Shown one piece after another: positions 22,822-24,924 of a stretch of 24,924 bases of DNA (the first letter of the stretch is position 1; each line of letters begins with the position of its first letter). A program made the position numbers and the translations under genes. Source of the stretch: Planctomycetota bacterium (lineage in GTDB: Bacteria; Planctomycetota; Planctomycetia; Pirellulales; Pirellulaceae); the NCBI GenBank assembly GCA_029259935.1, contig JAJDEH010000464.1, forward strand, positions 1 to 24,924, in the 5' to 3' direction. A model generated the notes under the pieces. It searched no databases. It was given only the letters and a program-made list of their open reading frames with translations, and had not been told where the DNA came from.

Positions 22822-24924
22822 CTGACTTCCGATCAGCTCTTGACCGTATCGACCCCGTCTGCGAGGCGTTTGAGGACGCGCTGATGGCGGGCCAGAGTCC
22901 ACGGATTGCAGATTTTGTTGAGCAGTCGCAACCGGGAGATCGGGTTGCGCTCTTCGAGCATCTTCTGGAGCTGGACGTCGAGTACAGACATCGATTGGCC
23001 GCGCCGGTCCGCAAGGAAGACTATCTTCAGGAATACCCCCAGTACGGTTCCTCAATCTCGCGGATCTGCGATGACCAATCTTTGAACGATGAGGCAATCT
23101 CCGAGCAGCATGGCTCGAAGGATGCAATCCACGCCGATCGTCTTGCGACAGATCGTCCACGGTGCGATAGAGAACGACTAGACCTGGTCGGTCAACAACT
23201 TGACCAATATCGCATTGTCGCCAAGATCGGCGAAGGCGGCATGGGTACCGTCTACAAAGCGACTCACATCAAACTGGACAAGGTTGTCGCTTTGAAGATT
23301 CTGCCAGCAGAAAGTCTGGCCTCGGCCGAGAGGATCGCCCGATTCGAGCGTGAGATGTTGTCGGTGGGCCGATTGAATTGTCCGCATATCGTCGGCGCAA
23401 TAGACGCACGAGAAACCGACGGAGCCCATTTTCTGGTCATGGAATACCTCGAAGGCAGCGATCTCTCGGCCCTCGTTGAGCATTCTGGCCCGCTACCGAT
23501 CGCCGACGCCTGCGAGATCATTCGCCAAGCCGCGGTGGGTCTGGAATATGCTCATCACCACGAAATGATTCATCGCGACATTAAGCCGTCGAATTTGATG
23601 CTGACTAGTGAAGGACAGGTCAAGATTCTCGATCTGGGGCTGGCTCTCATTCAGACGGATGAATCATCCGAGAGCCAGTTGACTTCGACGGGTCAGATCA
23701 TGGGAACGCCCGATTATATGGCTCCCGAGCAGATCGACGCTTCCGGCCCAGTGGATGCACGTGCCGATCTGTATGGCCTGGGCTGTACGATCTATAAGCT
23801 ATTGACCGGCGAGACGCCCTTCGCCCACCTGAATTTGATGTCAACTTACCAGAGAATGAAGGCTCACGTTGAAGAACCGGCTCGTCCGGTTTCAGAACAC
23901 CGTGGTGCAATCCCCGGCGAACTCGTAGCGATTGTTGAATGTTTGCTGGCGAAAGACCCGGCCGATCGGTACGACAATCCGCGGCAACTTGCGGATGCCT
24001 TACAGCCGTTCACCGCCGAAGCCGACCTGCGGGCCTTGTATCAACAGATCAACGGTCAAGAAGGCGAATCCACGCTGAACCCGGGACGCGGCCGCACCGT
24101 CGCTTTGGCGTCTTCGGCGATGGTCGACACAAGTGTGCCGCATCACGATCTTCGCTCGGTGCAAGCTGGTCAACCGTCCAAGCTTGTTTCAACTCAGGCC
24201 GCGCGCAGCCGTTCGACGCCTCGCAACAGGGTTGCGTTGGCAGCGCTCGGAATCGTGATCTTGGCGGCCGTGGTCATCCGACTGGTCACCAACACCGGCG
24301 ACGTGACGATCAAGTCTTATGACCCCAACATGGAGATCATTGTCAAACGGAACGATCGGGTCGTTGATGAGTTCGAGGTGCGCACGCGAAACGACTCGAC
24401 ATCCTATTTCGCGGGCGAGTACGAAATTGTGATCAAAGGCGGACAGCCGACCGGTTCGACGATCAAAAACCGCACCTTCAAACTCACGCGCGATAAATCC
24501 GTGTTGGTGGAAATCATTCCCAGCAAGATCGTCGCCCGGACCACGCCGAAACAAGAGCCGCCGAGCAAGGTTTCCTCGGAAAAGACAAAACCCTCAGGGG
24601 CGAAAGAACGGCACGTCATCGGCGAGTCTCCGAAATTGGCAACTTGGAAACCGGGATCCGCCGAGAGCCGACTGCCGGGCGGATTGATTCCACGTCCGGC
24701 CGATCTGCCGGGCGTCAAGCGCTGGCAGGTGTTCACCCGGCAGCCGCGCGGCGGCATTCAGGAGTTGGCATGGAGTCCGGACGGAAAGTGGCTGGCGGCG
24801 ACGGTCAGCCTCGAAGGGACGGTTCGAATCTATGAAGCAGCAACCGGCCGGCTTGCACACATTTTGCCGCAGGGTGGCGTTGCGACATTAATCTATCGGG
24901 GGGGGCTGGCCTGGAGCCCGGACA
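22818..24924 (+). CDS. Membrane Ser/Thr protein kinase with WD40 repeats, 3' end beyond window
   Basis: The frame is open from the ATG at 22818 to the window edge (702 codons). Residues 1-80 are the helical domain usual before planctomycete kinases (AFEDALMAGQSPRIADFVE). The kinase domain spans about 132-400, with glycine loop GEGGMGTVY 138-146, catalytic K160, probable alphaC Glu 179, HRDIKPSN 252-259, metal-binding DLG 272-274 and APE 302-304. All catalytic residues are present, so it should be active; DLG instead of DFG is common in this group. One membrane segment lies at about 472-490, followed by a beta-rich domain (from TNTGDVTIKSYDP), a proline- and lysine-rich linker, and WD40 repeats from about 636 (LAWSPDGKWLAA). 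The kinase would be cytoplasmic and the WD40 propeller outside the membrane, likely a sensor or scaffold. It was probably once coupled to a sigma gene through the ATGA overlap. Confidence 0.95.
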   Translation, partial: MTDFRSALDRIDPVCEAFEDALMAGQSPRIADFVEQSQPGDRVALFEHLLELDVEYRHRLAAPVRKEDYLQEYPQYGSSISRICDDQSLNDEAISEQHGSKDAIHADRLATDRPRCDRERLDLVGQQLDQYRIVAKIGEGGMGTVYKATHIKLDKVVALKILPAESLASAERIARFEREMLSVGRLNCPHIVGAIDARETDGAHFLVMEYLEGSDLSALVEHSGPLPIADACEIIRQAAVGLEYAHHHEMIHRDIKPSNLMLTSEGQVKILDLGLALIQTDESSESQLTSTGQIMGTPDYMAPEQIDASGPVDARADLYGLGCTIYKLLTGETPFAHLNLMSTYQRMKAHVEEPARPVSEHRGAIPGELVAIVECLLAKDPADRYDNPRQLADALQPFTAEADLRALYQQINGQEGESTLNPGRGRTVALASSAMVDTSVPHHDLRSVQAGQPSKLVSTQAARSRSTPRNRVALAALGIVILAAVVIRLVTNTGDVTIKSYDPNMEIIVKRNDRVVDEFEVRTRNDSTSYFAGEYEIVIKGGQPTGSTIKNRTFKLTRDKSVLVEIIPSKIVARTTPKQEPPSKVSSEKTKPSGAKERHVIGESPKLATWKPGSAESRLPGGLIPRPADLPGVKRWQVFTRQPRGGIQELAWSPDGKWLAATVSLEGTVRIYEAATGRLAHILPQGGVATLIYRGGLAWSPD

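Noticed and set aside
22598..23160. Minus-strand frames of 138 and 159 codons opposite the kinase start
   Set aside because: They overlap a well-supported kinase N terminus and are Arg/Ser/Pro-rich shadows.

Overview
The window looks like a piece of a Planctomycetota chromosome, probably a Pirellulales or Rhodopirellula-type lineage. Three things point there. A giant surface protein carries the N-terminal LEPR-XLL-type motif (seen here as IERLEDRALLTG). A planctomycete-style ECF sigma factor lies next to a membrane Ser/Thr kinase. The kinase has the layout usual in this phylum: N-terminal helical domain, kinase, one membrane segment, beta domain, WD40 repeats.

Layout. Positions 1-1800 are a low-density strip on the minus strand: a small membrane-anchored coiled-coil protein (190-441), a GNAT-type acetyltransferase (549-1367), a cluster of inverted repeats (1439-1527) and the 5' half of a tRNA gene (1553-1589). 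Positions 1805-21418 are one uninterrupted minus-strand gene for an exoprotein of about 6,540 residues. From N to C terminus it has a LEPR-XLL motif, about five copies of a ~200-240 aa module, an RTX-like array, a very long FhaB-like beta-solenoid interrupted by globular islands (one with three DUF5648-like repeats), an autotransporter-associated beta-strand repeat, a cadherin/VCBS-like domain, three PKD-like repeats and 18 C-terminal RTX nonapeptides. Positions 21419-21833 are the divergent control region. Positions 21834-22475 encode the ECF sigma factor, and 22818 to the window end encode the kinase, which is cut off by the window.

The most unusual part is 21629-22870. A ~150-bp sequence occurs twice in opposite orientation, once upstream of the sigma gene and once between sigma and kinase. 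The sigma-stop/kinase-start junction (an ATGA overlap) is also duplicated. The first copy is followed by a decayed kinase start. The second copy is preceded by a decayed sigma tail with an in-frame stop. This suggests that two sigma-kinase cassettes collapsed into one, or that a repeat-bearing segment was inserted, separating a pair that was once translationally coupled.

A working idea (inference only) is that the kinase senses an envelope or surface state, the neighbouring sigma factor responds, and the divergent giant adhesin is a possible output.
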